Shown: positions 1 to 11,800 of the stretch, piece after piece
How positions within the stretch are numbered: position 1 is the stretch's first letter
How the letters are laid out: every line of letters begins with the position of its first letter
Origin: Mesostigma viride
Taxonomy: Eukaryota > Streptophyta > Mesostigmatophyceae > Mesostigmatales > Mesostigmataceae
DNA: 64,000 bases
Assembly (NCBI GenBank): GCA_009746045.1
Contig: RPFO01000102.1
Location: forward strand, 2,816,306 to 2,880,305
Direction of reading: 5' to 3'
Notes under the pieces: model-generated
The model's input: the letters and a program-made list of their open reading frames with translations, nothing else
What the model was told of the DNA's origin: nothing
Databases searched by the model: none
Position numbers and translations under genes: made by a program

Positions 1-830
1 CATGGTCCAAGTCGACCGACCTGTAGGGACCAGTAGAGCAATTGTCTAGGAGAAAGAGCGTGATCGCTGCAGAAGCCGCGTGGCAGCCGTGGCTGTACCT
101 GTAGTACGACCTGCATATATATGGATACTGTATTTGGATACTGGGTTGTTTATCAATTCTGGTTTTAATTTATTTAGTGTACCTGGTGTTGGCATGCCAA
201 CTCAGTGCTAAACTACTTTATGCACAATGATGCAACTTGATGCTATAGTGACGTGCCACGATGTAACTTTATTAACTTCACCATTAGTCATGGGGTCAAT
301 AGGATTGCTCATTATGCCATGTTAACATGAACCATGGGTTACGTAATAGTGAAAACAGTAATCATGATGCTCCACTTGAAGTCTCCAACATGGTCATGTT
401 TGGAATTTTATTGATCATATTCACAATATATGAAAAGAGACAACAAACGTGGAAGCATGGCACGCCGAGGCCGATAATATATGTGTGAAATATGAAAAGA
501 GACAACATCTTTGGCAAGCATGATCATATTATGCTTGCCAAACATATTAATGATATCGACCATGTCCAGAAACCATGTTTGCCAATGGTGCATTTAGGAT
601 ACATTTGAAGCCGTGCAAATGTATCCTAATCCGGTAAAACCACCCCTAGCTTCTTACCCTGATCCGGCCATGTGGGCCTCGATCTGACAGGCAGGTGACT
701 GAGCTCAGTAGAGCTGCGTGCCGCCGGCCGCCGGGGCACCGCCTTCCCCACGCACGTGGGACAAGTCACGGCCCGGTCCCTCCCCAGTCCTGCTCACCTT
801 CCGCTCCATACTCAAGGAGACAACCAGCGC
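1..830. other. Non-coding, no gene seen
   Basis: A+T-rich sequence with no exon-like open frame or recognisable RNA. A short direct repeat is present: tatgaaaagagacaac occurs at about 429 and 491, and AAACATATTAATG-type A+T words follow. Nothing here can be assigned a function. Confidence 0.5.
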
Positions 831-960
831 AGGCCAGAAATCGGGAGAATCCGGACCATGGTAGCTCGAGCCTGCCGTTATCTTGTCCGCGTGTTCGAGT
901 CGTTCAGGATGATGAAGATGAATGGTGATGGAAATGTGTATCCTTGTGCATTGAAATTAT
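830..960 (+). repeat. Dispersed repeat, copy 1 of 3
   Basis: A segment beginning near cagaaatcgggagaatccgg and ending in gatgatgaagatgaatgg matches two other places in the window, 14931-15085 and 51795-51905, all in the same direction. Shared words include gagaatccgg, ccatggt[ac]gctcgagc and gagtc(g/t)ttcagga. The copies have diverged by substitutions and indels, as in an old interspersed element. No tRNA-like A/B boxes or coding frame were found, so the class is unknown. Confidence 0.6.
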
Positions 961-1131
961 GGCTGGCTTACGTGTAGAGCGACTAGATGACCTAGACGGT
1001 GGGGCCGGAAACAGCATGCTTGATCAGGGCGTGTGTTTCGAGCCTAACCAGTGGCCGGGAGTGTCTCTCCATATATAGCCGGGGTAGAGGCCGGCCATAA
1101 TTAAGCGGCGGTTCCTCCGGCTCTAGCTGTC

Positions 1132-1299
1132 CGCTGAGAGGTTGCACGACCTCCCGCCTGGACGCTGGACGACGACCTGACCCCCGCAGTCAGTGCAGCG
1201 CAGCAGCGACGCGACCTGTGGCCGGAGTACCTCCGCCACAAGAAAGATCCAAAGAAGTCCAAGGTGTTCTGGAATCTGGAGGGGCATGCAGGGACTTGA
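1132..1299 (+). pseudogene. LINE ORF1-like C-terminal fragment
   Basis: The frame from about 1132 to a TGA at 1299 reads TLDDDLTPAVSAAQQRRDLW and continues with PEYLRHKKDPKKSKVFW. The DDLTP..Q..RR..LWP.[FY] pattern is typical of the C-terminal domain of L1-type ORF1 proteins of non-LTR retrotransposons, which bind element RNA. Similar fragments lie at 4117-4335 and, on the minus strand, at 54760-54930. Only about 55 codons are open, with no start codon or upstream domain, so this is a relic. The family assignment rests on motif recognition. Confidence 0.5.
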
Positions 1300-1591
1300 T
1301 CGTCAACCATCAATAACCAGCCCATGGAAGCCCCCCACAACGGGCTACTGACTAGATTGAACCGGAATGCATGCGTAAAGTAGTGCATGCGGGCCGGTCC
1401 CTGTCGGCGTTTGGCTTTGGTTGGCTGCATGGACCGCGCCCCATGCAAGCGCTTAGTAGGCGATGGCCCTAGAGCTGAGGTCACAGCTAGACCACTGTAC
1501 AGCAAGAAAAATATATCTGATCTTCAAATGCAACCCTCTCTCTGTATCTTTGAGTACACCGCAGATTGGGCTTATGATAATATCTTGTTGC

Positions 1592-2663
1592 ATACATACC
1601 ATCATTATCCTCCGTTCAATCTCCCGCCGCATTCCCTGCTCGCGTCATCGATAAACACCAGAAAACCTACGCGGGTATTCTGCACACGGCTGATTGGATT
1701 GCTCTTTTCGCGGACCTCAACGCCCAGGGACGTGCGTGGCTGTTCTCGCTTTCCTTGCGGAGTGTGGGCTCGGCGTACCTTCGTGCTCTTCCCATGGCCC
1801 CCCCATTCGCCTTGGCTCCCAGCCACTACTCGGTGGCGCTCCGGCACCAGCTATTTGCCCCGCAGCCTCTTGTTCCGGCCGGGCGGCCTTGTGGTAGCTG
1901 TGGGCAGCCGCTGGATCCCACGGGGACTCACTACCTTGCCTGCATGGGGGGCCAACAGAATCAGAATTGGTATTTGTATTTGCACACTGTCCTCCTGACG
2001 GTGGTGCTCGCCATGATTCGGTCGGTTTTCCCCCACGCGAACATCCGGTCCGAGGATGCGGATGGCGCTGCCTTCTATTCCCCCAACCACCGGCCTGACA
2101 TCGTGGTGCTGGACTTTGAGGGGGGTGGCCGGCATCTGCTTATTGACGTTTCGGTGGCGCGGCCCTTGGCTCTTAGCCACGTGGCTGGGGCCTCCCTCAC
2201 GGCAGGTTACACGGCGGACCGGGCGGAGCGGGCCAAGCTCCTGGCCTACGGCGACGTCGGGCACCATCGTGTGGTGCCCTTTGTCCTGGAGGAGTTTGGG
2301 GCCATGGGGCCCCTGACCTCCGCCTTCTTCAAGGAGTGTTGCCGGCTCCGGGAGGACCGGCTGGACCTGGAGGGCCAGCGGGCCCCATGGTCGGCGCGGA
2401 CCTGGACGTCATATTGGCGTCAGCGCTTGTCGGTGGCGCTGACTCGGGCCATGGCGGACATCATGCTCCGCCGTACGCGGGCTGATTTTGCGGTGCAGCA
2501 GGGCTATTAGGTTCCTCCCGTTAGGCGTTTCCATTGGTCTTATCGTACTTCGTAGTATAGAGCTTTGACATGGCTCTGTATATAGGTTTATAACTGGGCG
2601 TTTGCTTTGGTTTGAGTGATTTCACTCTGCTGTAAGTAATTATATTTTTAATACATACCATCA
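1592..2663 (+). mobile_element. 5'-truncated non-LTR retrotransposon with 13-bp target-site duplication
   Basis: The direct repeat atacataccatca occurs at 1592-1604 and 2651-2663 and brackets an insert of about 1,046 bp. The insert begins inside a coding frame and ends after the stop codon with an untranslated tail rich in A and T (attatatttttaat). This is the signature of target-primed reverse transcription with 5' truncation. The enclosed frame encodes the C-terminal endonuclease-like part of the element. The element lies immediately upstream of another LINE fragment (2797-3285), into whose flank it may have inserted. Confidence 0.75.
1605..2510 (+). CDS. C-terminal zinc-knuckle and restriction-like endonuclease part of a non-LTR retrotransposon
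   Basis: An open frame of about 300 codons has no proper start codon because the element is 5'-truncated. It carries a C-x2-C-x9-H-x3-C knuckle (CGSCGQPLDPTGTHYLAC, about codons 100-117) followed by a PD-(D/E)xK-like arrangement: RPDIVVLDFEGG, then LLIDVSVARP. In R2, CRE and NeSL-type elements, and in dual-endonuclease elements such as Dualen of Chlamydomonas, a zinc knuckle followed by a restriction-like endonuclease lies downstream of the reverse transcriptase and nicks the target. No reverse transcriptase remains. The frame stops with TAG at 2508-2510. Assignment to the restriction-like endonuclease class is by motif only, and the last catalytic position is not certain. Confidence 0.55.
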   Translation, partial: LSSVQSPAAFPARVIDKHQKTYAGILHTADWIALFADLNAQGRAWLFSLSLRSVGSAYLRALPMAPPFALAPSHYSVALRHQLFAPQPLVPAGRPCGSCGQPLDPTGTHYLACMGGQQNQNWYLYLHTVLLTVVLAMIRSVFPHANIRSEDADGAAFYSPNHRPDIVVLDFEGGGRHLLIDVSVARPLALSHVAGASLTAGYTADRAERAKLLAYGDVGHHRVVPFVLEEFGAMGPLTSAFFKECCRLREDRLDLEGQRAPWSARTWTSYWRQRLSVALTRAMADIMLRRTRADFAVQQGY

Positions 2664-2796
2664 ACCCCATCCGGGCCGAGCCCGATGGGGAGTACAATGG
2701 CCGGCCGGGCTACACTTGGGTCAAGCTGATTACCCTGGCGGTGAAACACCCTCTCGTGGACCGCAGGGCCATGCACTGATGTACAACATCTTCTGA

Positions 2797-3285
2797 TGCA
2801 TAGGGCGATAGGGGTCTGCGCTACGCTCCACGAGCGTTTTGGTCATGATGCATCATGCCTGTGCACGCACCCTAGCGAATCCATTGAGCACCGGTTCCTT
2901 TTCTGTAATCTCCCAGGGGTTTGGAAGTGGCTCATTAACATCTGGGCCGCATGGACGGCATCGCCACCCAATTAATCTCACAATTAGCGTGCGTACCATC
3001 ATTTTCGGTATTGTTGGCACACCAGGGGCCGAGCTTTCAGATTCCCAAGCAGAATGGATATTATGGTTGCGCACTGCTATGCTATACGCGATCTGGACCA
3101 TACGCAACGAGACAGTCTTTAAGGTCCGCGAGGAGTATACCCGCGGCGGCGTAGTCCGGCGCTTTATATACCTATGGAATGCAGCTATGCACCGATACTG
3201 GCTGTTGGCTCAGGAACAACACAGGGTGTGGGACCCAGGGCCCAATAACGACAAACCCAGCCCGCTCCATGCAGCTTTTTCATGA
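2797..3285 (+). pseudogene. Frameshifted LINE reverse transcriptase C-terminus (zf-RVT region)
   Basis: One frame (about 2797-2990) reads CLCTHPSESIEHRFLFC followed by NLPGVWKWLINIW. This matches the zinc-binding region after LINE reverse transcriptases, where C-x-C, an [ST]-x-EH-x-F motif, a cysteine and a W-x-W-L segment occur in order. That frame hits a stop, and the homologous reading continues in another frame with WLRTAMLYAIWTIRNETVF, the usual [LI]-x-A-[LV]-W-x-IW-x-RN motif, to a stop at 3285. At least one frameshift therefore disables it. No reverse transcriptase catalytic core is present upstream. Confidence 0.6.
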
Positions 3286-3549
3286 TCTACTGGGCCGTAA
3301 CCAGGTATTCTTCATATTTATGCCCCACGGCGACATGCACGACTCAGGTCCACTGGCTTCCCAGGTCACATAACGCGCCCTGTTAGCCCTTCACCTGTCA
3401 CCTTCACACCCGTGTGTGACCACCTTCATTTAGGATAATTTCGCTGATACTCATTTCCCCTCTCACCTCTTTGGTCCATAATTGGCTAGTAAAACATATA
3501 CCCATTTCCCCGAAAAATGCAACGGACCTCACTCTCTAGCTGTACAAGT

Positions 3550-3645
3550 AAGGAAGGACTTGCGTGTCATGTGCATGGGCATGCCATGGAGTACAATGCA
3601 TGCTAATCTCGTTAGAAAAATAATTATACGAAAGTTACAAATATT
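3550..3645 (+). repeat. Dispersed inverted-copy repeat (partner at 15365-15455)
   Basis: The sequence around acttgcgtgtcatgtgcatg, gggcatgccatgg and gctaatctcgttagaaaa is repeated in reverse complement at 15365-15455, with a few substitutions. Two diverged copies in opposite orientation 12 kb apart indicate an interspersed element of unknown class. Confidence 0.6.
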
Positions 3646-4085
3646 GTCTGCATCATGCCCCAACCATATAGTCACTAGCTAGAGGGGGATATAATCCTCA
3701 TCTGAGCTAGCTAGCTGTCCTCTACTGTAATGGCAGACGAGGCGGCAGTGTCGCGGCTATCCATCAGGGGCAATTTAACCTCCACCTGAAGACTTCTACC
3801 CTGCATTCTACCAATGGGCCGCGGCCGGGTGCATCATTGGGGAGAAAACAGGAGCATGCCCCACATGAAGGTGCTTATCGCAGATGTGTGCATGAAGTGT
3901 AATAGTCTATCTGCATGTAAGCTCATTCCTTCGATCCAGGTTTGCTTATAGCGCTCTGCATGGGCGTGCATCCAATATCCCACGGCTACTAGCTAGCTTC
4001 AATGCTTGTGTAACTAAGAGTCCATAACCTCGCTGTCCTTGCATGGGGCTAGTCAACTTTAGCTCTATTACAGTAACAGCTTCAA
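3646..4085. other. Non-coding, no gene seen
   Basis: No exon-like frame, RNA or repeat array was recognised. The stretch contains several CTAGCTAG words but no long palindrome. Confidence 0.45.
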
Positions 4086-4116
4086 CATAGCATTTGAGCG
4101 CGCCATTTTTGCCCCC

Positions 4117-4335
4117 ATGCAACTCACTGGTGAGCTGCGGATGTCGGCTGTCCGCCTCCCCCGCGCGCGGGGGAAGGCTTGCCCGGCACCCGTGCTCCTC
4201 ACCCAGTACATGGCGGACAAGCTGGCGTTCCTTAAATGCCGCAAGAAGTTATCGGAGACTCGCTTCACGCTAGACGACGACTTGACCCTGGCCCAGCAAC
4301 AGCGGCGCGACGCGCGAGCTATGGCCGACCTACCT
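4117..4335 (+). pseudogene. LINE ORF1-like fragment
   Basis: The frame reads LTQYMADKLAFLKCRKKL and then RFTLDDDLTLAQQQRRDARA, the DDLT..QQ..R signature of LINE ORF1 C-terminal domains. It resembles the fragment at 1132-1299 (TLDDDLTPAVSAAQQRRD). About 70 codons are similar before the frame becomes uninformative. No flanking duplication was found. It is a decayed piece rather than an active gene. Confidence 0.5.
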
Positions 4336-4541
4336 TCAGCTCCGGCAGAGCGCAAGGGGGAAGCCGGTATACTGGAGGGGGGCGGTCATCCACGTTGACC
4401 ACAAGCCCTGGCAGGCCCCCCCTGCCACCTCAGATTAGGGAATATATTATACCAGTAGTGTAGATTAGTCAGGCTTAGCCTAGCATGTGGCCCACGCGCA
4501 TGTGCGCCCGTAATGGCCCCCATAATTGTTAAGCCTCCCAC

Positions 4542-4578
4542 GGTCCTTAATTTAGGACTTTGTCCTAAATTAAGGACC
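4542..4578. repeat. Perfect 17-bp inverted repeat, 3-nt loop
   Basis: ggtccttaatttaggac at 4542-4558 is followed by ttt and its exact reverse complement at 4562-4578. It could be a hairpin or the collapsed ends of a small inverted-repeat element. Single words of the same type (ggtcctaaat, gtcctaaaat) recur at about 6061 and 6262, which favours an element family. Confidence 0.7.
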
Positions 4579-7500
4579 AATTTACTATAACCGAGGTACC
4601 GGGGGGGGGGTCACTATATGGACCGTACCCCATGTGGACCGTACCCGGCATGATGTACCCGACCCGTGGTACCGGCACATGGTACCCGGATTCCGTACCC
4701 GGGTACCGGGTATAATGGCGGGAAAGTAGGTACCTCGACCAAAAATATAACCGATTTTGGAGCGAAAAAGTGGGTGCGGGAATGATCTGAGGTGGATATG
4801 GCGACCTGACAATCGTGGCCGGCTTTTTCACGTGCGTTTATCATTTCGGGCGCCCAGTAGCAAAAACGAAAGGTCGTTAGTTATGCTTAAAGGCTGTGAA
4901 ATTTTCTGCGCAAGTTTTTATGTGTAGCGCTGTAGCACAGCGGCACAACACAAATGGGTCGCAGATCGCCTGCTCGCGGAGGGTCGATTTTGGCACAAAC
5001 ATGTTAGTGTATTAGCAATGGTGGTGCGAATCAAGCCAGGAAATTTTTGTGGACGATTTTGATTATAGTCTGGAGTTTATAAACGGAGTATTTGACATGG
5101 GAGCGCCTGGGCCGTGATATTCTTGCCCGATTTCCATTGTCGACCATGTTTTAGGGACGTTCAGGCTGGGCAGCGAGCGCACCTTATAGGTCTTCACTTT
5201 CGGTATTTCTTGGACCTAGAACGCAGCACAAGCGTGGTTTATATCATTTTCGAACCGGTTGGCCAGCTTTGGTGCGCTCAGCTCTCGGAAAGCTGACCTC
5301 GCTGCGGATTTCAGCGACTTTTTTGCAACCATCTGGAATGAGGCGACGTAAGTAGCAGGTACGTGCCGGGGTGCCCTAGATCATGAGTGTAACTGGCAAC
5401 GCTGTCGTGGTGTTTTGAGTCAGTAAGCTATGCCTAAAAAGAGGGGACGCTCTCTGTGCACATAACTGTCACACATAGTTGGTTTACGTCATACAATTTT
5501 TTACGTCTCTATCTTCGTCGTCCGCTGCAGCTAAAACACACATGCGTAAGAGCAGTTTTACTCATGTGTTAGTTATAAACCATGGTCCTATGGCCTGCAG
5601 TCGTTCAGGGTGTTCTCAGACAGTATATACAATATGGTTTACGTGTTACATGCACCCTGAATTCGCTCACAAAGCGTTGCATGTTAGCACAACGTTGTTC
5701 TGTAACTTGATTTGGCTGCATTCATGTGTTAGTTGCAATGCAAATGCAATGTTTTTTCATCGCTGGGTGGTGGCCAGCATGTCCGTGATGTCAAAGAAGG
5801 TTTGGCATATGCTTAGAGAAAGTTTACCGCAAGGGGTGGGCCATGTTCAAGCCGGGCAACCTCAGCAACCATGCAACCGTATATTGCATTACCTGCACCA
5901 TCTGTGACACCGTTAAGCACGCGTATATATAGAGGCAGCCACAGCAGGGTATGGCCTTGTTATACGCTGCCCCGCCATCCCAAGGCCTCGTAGGGTCCCC
6001 TAGCGCTTGTAAGATGCTCAAGGGACCGTGTGGATAGCATGGTCATGCGTTGACACTAATTGGTCCTATTGGTCCTAAATTCTCATTTTGACCAAATTCG
6101 CGGTTTGAGGCCTGCCATGGGCCAGGGTCCATTCAGGCACTAAATGTAATTATTTGAACCCAGGTTTTTGTCCAAAATTCAAAAAGTGTGTTATCTGTCA
6201 GTGGTAAAAATGCCAGGGTCAAAATTTGATGTTTGCACATATATTTTTTAATTCAAACTGGTCCTAAAATAAGGACTTTTCTTGGGAACATGGACACCAT
6301 GGATGATGCCTTCAGAATTTAGCCAAGCCCTGCCTATAATGGGACCCCCATGGATGCTGCATTAAGAATTTAGCCATGCTATGCCTATGCAGAGAGATGC
6401 TCTCTGTCGAGAAGCCATGCCCTAGCTCTTGTATAGCCATGATGATCTTCCGGCCCCACCTATGACGGGCTCCCCTTAGCTGGGAGTTGCCCGAGACTCT
6501 GGGTGGTGCAGGTGCCCTAGTGCACCTAGAGCAAGTAATTGTTTACATTCCCACCCTTGCAGGAAGTAGCCTAGAATGTATTATAGGCCATCTGCCCCTT
6601 CTCAAGGGCTATGTGCTACAGATACTCCCAACGGAGCTATGTTCCTAATTAATTAATTAAATCAACATAGCATAAGTTAATTCAAAATTAAAAGCAATAG
6701 TAGTATTAGTTATTAGCCAACATGAGGAAAAAGTACTCTGGACTTGTGACTTATATTTTTTGCAAAACTTATAGCCCTAACCGGGAGAAGACAAGTGTCC
6801 AGCACGGAAAATCGTACTCTGGCGTATGTTTCGGGACGGAGGAGACAAGTGGAGAACTCGAACAGGTACGTAATTAGGGCCAGTATAGTCTGATCAGGCA
6901 CTCCGCAAAGGTGAAAACCCTAGTGACTGTGGGGTAACCCAAGTGACGCGGTAACACAGCCTTTGGACTTTGGACATGATACTAGGCTGTTAGCGCCGTC
7001 ATAACTGGAATTGGTCACGCCGCGCCCAATCCTGGAATCTCAGCCGTAGGATCGGCGCGAAAATCCCAGTAGAAGATGGGAGCTCCCATCCTAGGCATAT
7101 AGGAGTATAATTATTGGAAGTGCGCCCTAGCTCGCGCGGACGAGAGAGATTTTCCTCGGGATCTCACGAAGAAGTACGTGGCGCCGATTTTCAGCACTAG
7201 CAGCACTCAGCGGGCCCCTTCATAGTAGTGTGTTTTGCAGGGCTAACTCTTGCAAAGAACACAAGTTGTAAGTCCAAACCAGTTTTGCGTTCTAAAGGCT
7301 TTTTGCCTTCAGACTTAGGTTCTTGCATTAGTTAGGTCAGTTTGCAAAAAATAAGCCTGTTAGTCCGAGAAAAGGTGAATGCAACAAAAAAAACTAGTCT
7401 TCTAGTTATGTAGTCAGCTCACACGTAACTGCGTCACGTGAGCATAAGTCCTCAGCTGGAAATGAATACATGGGATGAGGTGGATTCTCCTGATTTCTGG

Positions 7501-8847
7501 CCTGCACTGGTTGTCTCCTTGACATGGGATGGGGTGGATGGATGCAGCTATCTAGTTCCTAGTTCCAGGATTATAGTGATTGTAAATTGATATATGCCAT
7601 ATCATCAAGGCAGCAAGTAGTAAACAAAAATACCAAGGCTAGCTTGCCTAGCTGGCATATGCATGCACAAACAAAATTGTCAACAGCAAAATTGATCTAC
7701 TCTTTACCATCACTCACAACACGGATGGAGATAGTATCAACAGGACGTATTCGCGCGACAAGTTGTGGCCCAGCACTAAGTCTACAACAGAAACACAGAA
7801 TATCGAGCGTTCGTGCCACCTAAGCTACACGTTACCATATTAAGTACAAGTTACATATATCGGCGGCTAGCGAGAAAACTAGGGACTTCTTCAGTGCAGG
7901 CAGTACCACGGAACTGGTCCTGCCTGCATGGCAAAAAACTGGTAAAAACATGCACGATCAATTCCTGGAAGTACGGGCCTGCCAAGATGCCATGACATCC
8001 CAGGATGCTCATGCGTGGGTTGCATCAACTAAGCCACGGGCAGGTCGAGTGGCTAGTCATGGGTGGGCATTTCTGCCGAAAATTTGCGCTGACGATCAGA
8101 AGTCATGTGCTTCACGATGCCAAGCTGACTTGGAGAAGCCTCGGTCTTGGAGGAGAGCATTCTCAAAACGCGGTGCGATCAGTAGACCCCACCCGTCCCA
8201 TGCTTGCCCCTTGAAAGTAAACAAAAGCAAATGGAGTCCTTGTGCCGGCGCTGGGCCGGGTCGCCGCCCTTATTCAACCGCCACTGCCATGCATAGCAGT
8301 CTGTTCATGTACAGAACTGGGTTGACATGGGACAGGTCGCGTGCCAGGTCGAGGTATCATCCCTTGGAGCTCGAAGAACCGCCCGCTCCGCCCTGGGCAG
8401 CCAGCGACGACCACAAAAGTGATAACCATGTGATCGATCAGATAGGGTCTTGCAGACACTGTCAGGGCATTAGAATGCCTATCATGATGGGGGCAGCCAG
8501 CGAGGCATCCACAGAACAGTAACGACGGCACAGTGACCACGGTACAGTAACCACGGAAGAGAAACCATGTAGCCAAATGACGATCATATAAAACCTCAGG
8601 GCACACACTGTCTGGACTCACAGCGTGCGATTCAAGCACGCACTGCTTACTGCAGGCGGACGGGCGGTGGCCTGGATGCAGTCCGCGGCGGCTGGCGGCG
8701 AATTGGGAGGCAAATATCTCTAGTGGCCCAGCTAGAATGGCGTGCCACATCACGTACATTGGTAAGCCCAGACATGCAGTGCTCATCAGGCTATACGAGT
8801 AACGCTGAGCAGATGCTAGCGGTGGAGCAGTGGAAGAAGAGAAAAGA
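4579..8847. other. Long spacer downstream of DDI1, no gene seen
   Basis: About 4.3 kb without a convincing exon on either strand. The part near 4600-4730 is rich in GTACC/GGTACC words. The remainder is unremarkable A+T-rich sequence with only short, compositionally random open frames. A ubiquitin-associated (UBA) exon for DDI1 was looked for on the minus strand and not found. Confidence 0.45.
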
Positions 8848-11800
8848 TCAGCTCATGGGTTGGAAGGAAGAGACGAAAAATGTGCCCTGAAGGCCCTCCA
8901 TCTAAAAAAAAAAGAGGAAAAAAAAAAGAGACCCCAGCCATTCATGTGAAGAAATCACTCCAGGTGTTCCAGATGCCACATGGCGGCACCACGTAGCGCC
9001 GTAAGGGAGACTTACCTCAGGGTGGGCGCCATGCTCCCGGAACTTCAAAGGAATATCTTTTTCTGCAAGGACAGGACGCGCGCAGAACGACGCCCACGGA
9101 ACATCAACACCAGCAGGGGAGACACAGAAGCTGCCATCCGCCACGTGGTAAGAGAAAGGGAACATCAACACCAGCAGGGGAGACACAGAAGCTGCCATCC
9201 GCCACGTGGTAAGAGAAAGGGAAAATCAACACCAGCAGGGGAGACACAGAAGCTGCCATCCGCCACGTGGTAAGAGAAAGGGAAAATCAACACCAGCAGG
9301 GGAGACACAGAAGCTGCCATCCGCCACGTGGTAAGAGAAAGGGAACATCAACACCAGCAGGGGAGACACAGAAGCTGCCATCCGCCACGTGGTAAGAGAA
9401 AGGGAAAATCAACACCAGCAGGGGAGACACAGAAGCTGCCATCCGCCACGTGGTAAGAGAAAGGGAACATCAACACCAGCAGGGGAGACACAGAAGCTGC
9501 CATCCGCCACGTGGTAAGAGAAAGGGAAAATCAACACCAGCAGGGGAGACACAGAAGCTGCCATCCGCCACGTGGTAAGAGAAAGGGAACATCAACACCA
9601 GCAGGGGAGACACAGAAGCTGCCATCCGCCACGTGGTAAGAGAAAGGGAACATCAACACCAGCAGGGGAGACACAGAAGCTGCCATCCGCCACGTGGTAA
9701 GAGAAAGGGAACATCAACACCAGCAGGGGAGACACAGAAGCTGCCATCCGCCACGTGGTAAGAGAAAGGGAACATCAACACCAGCAGGGGAGACACAGAA
9801 GCTGCCATCCGCCACGTGGTAAGAGAAAGGGAAAATCAACACCAGCAGGGGAGACACAGAAGCTGCCATCCGCCACGTGGTAAGAGAAAGGGAACATCAA
9901 CACCAGCAGGGGAGACACAGAAGCTGCCATCCGCCACGTGGTAAGAGAAAGGGAAAATCAACACCAGCAGGGGAGACACAGAAGCTGCCATCCGCCACGT
10001 GGTAAGAGAAAGGGAAAATCAACACCAGCAGGGGAGACACAGAAGCTGCCATCCGCCACGTGGTAAGAGAAAGGGAAAATCAACACCAGCAGGGGAGACA
10101 CAGAAGCTGCCATCCGCCACGTGGTAAGAGAAAGGGACTGAACCATAGAGAACCATAGTGAACCATAGAGAACCATAGTTAACCATAGAGAACCATAGTG
10201 AAGCGAACCATAGTGAACCATAGAGAACCATAGAGAACCATAGAGAACCACAGTGAACCATAGAGAACCATAGTGAACCATAGTGAACCATAGAGAACCA
10301 TAGTGAACCATAGAGAACCATAGTGAACCATAGTGAACCATAGAGAACCATAGAGAACCATAGTGAACCATAGTGAACCATAGAGAACCATAGAGAACCA
10401 TAGTGGACCATAGTGAACCATAGAGAACCATAGTGAACCATAGAGAACCATAGAGAACCATAGAGAACCATAGAGAACCATAGTGAACCATAGAGAACCA
10501 TAGAGAACCATAGAGAACCATAGTGAACCATAGAGAACCATAGAGAACCATAGAGAACCATAGTGAACCATAGTGAACCATAGAGAACCATAGAGAACCA
10601 TAGTGAACCATAGAGAACCATAGTGAACCATAGAGAACCATAGAGAACCATAGTGAACCATAGAGAACCATAGAGAACCATAGTGAACCATAGAGAACCA
10701 TAGAGAACCATAGTGAACCATAGTGAACCATAGAGAACCATAGTGAACCATAGAGAACCATAGAGAACCATAGTGAACCATAGTGAACCATAGTGAACCA
10801 TAGAGAACCATAGAGAACCATAGTGAACCATAGTGAACCATAGAGAACCATAGAGAACCATAGAGAACCATAGTGAACCATAGTGAACCATAGTGAACCA
10901 TAGAGAACCATAGAGAACCATAGTGAACCATAGAGAACCATAGAGAACCATAGAGAACCATAGTGAACCATAGAGAACCATAGAGAACCATAGAGAACCA
11001 TAGTGAACCATAGAGAACCATAGAGAACCATAGAGAACCATAGTGAACCATAGTGGACCATAGTGAACCATAGAGAACCATAGTGAACCATAGTGAACCA
11101 TAGTGAACCATAGAGAACCATAGAGAACCATAGTGAACCATAGTGAACCATAGAGAACCATAGTGAACCATAGAGAACCATAGAGAACCATAGTGAACCA
11201 TAGTGAACCATAGTGAACCATAGAGAACCATAGAGAACCATAGTGAACCATAGTGAACCATAGAGAACCATAGAGAACCATAGTGAACCATAGAGAACCA
11301 TAGTGAACCATAGAGAACCATAGAGAACCATAGCGAACCATAGTGAACCATAGAGAACCATAGCGAACCATAGAGAACCATAGAGAACCATAGAGAACCA
11401 TAGTGAACCATAGAGAACCATAGTGAACCATAGAGAACCATAGAGAACCATAGCGAACCATAGAGAACCATAGTGAACCATAGAGAACCATAGTGAACCA
11501 TAGAGAACCATAGTGAACCATAGAGAACCATAGTGAACCATAGAGAACCATAGCGAACCATAGAGAACCATAGAGAACCATAGAGAACCATAGTGAACCA
11601 TAGTGAACCATAGTGAACCATAGAGAACCATAGAGAACCATAGCGAACCATAGAGAACCATAGTGAACCATAGAGAACCATAGTGAACCATAGAGAACCA
11701 TAGAGAACCATAGTGAACCATAGAGAACCATAGAGAACCATAGAGAACCATAGAGAACCATAGAGAACCATAGAGAACCATAGAGAACCATAGAGAACCA

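Noticed and set aside
8274-8786. 170-codon minus-strand frame downstream of DDI1
   Set aside because: Considered as a UBA exon of DDI1, but there is no UBA motif, and the gene already meets a stop at 8848.
9100-10137. Possible CRISPR-like array (regular 61-bp repeats)
   Set aside because: Units are contiguous and wholly repetitive with no unique spacers, in a eukaryotic intron.
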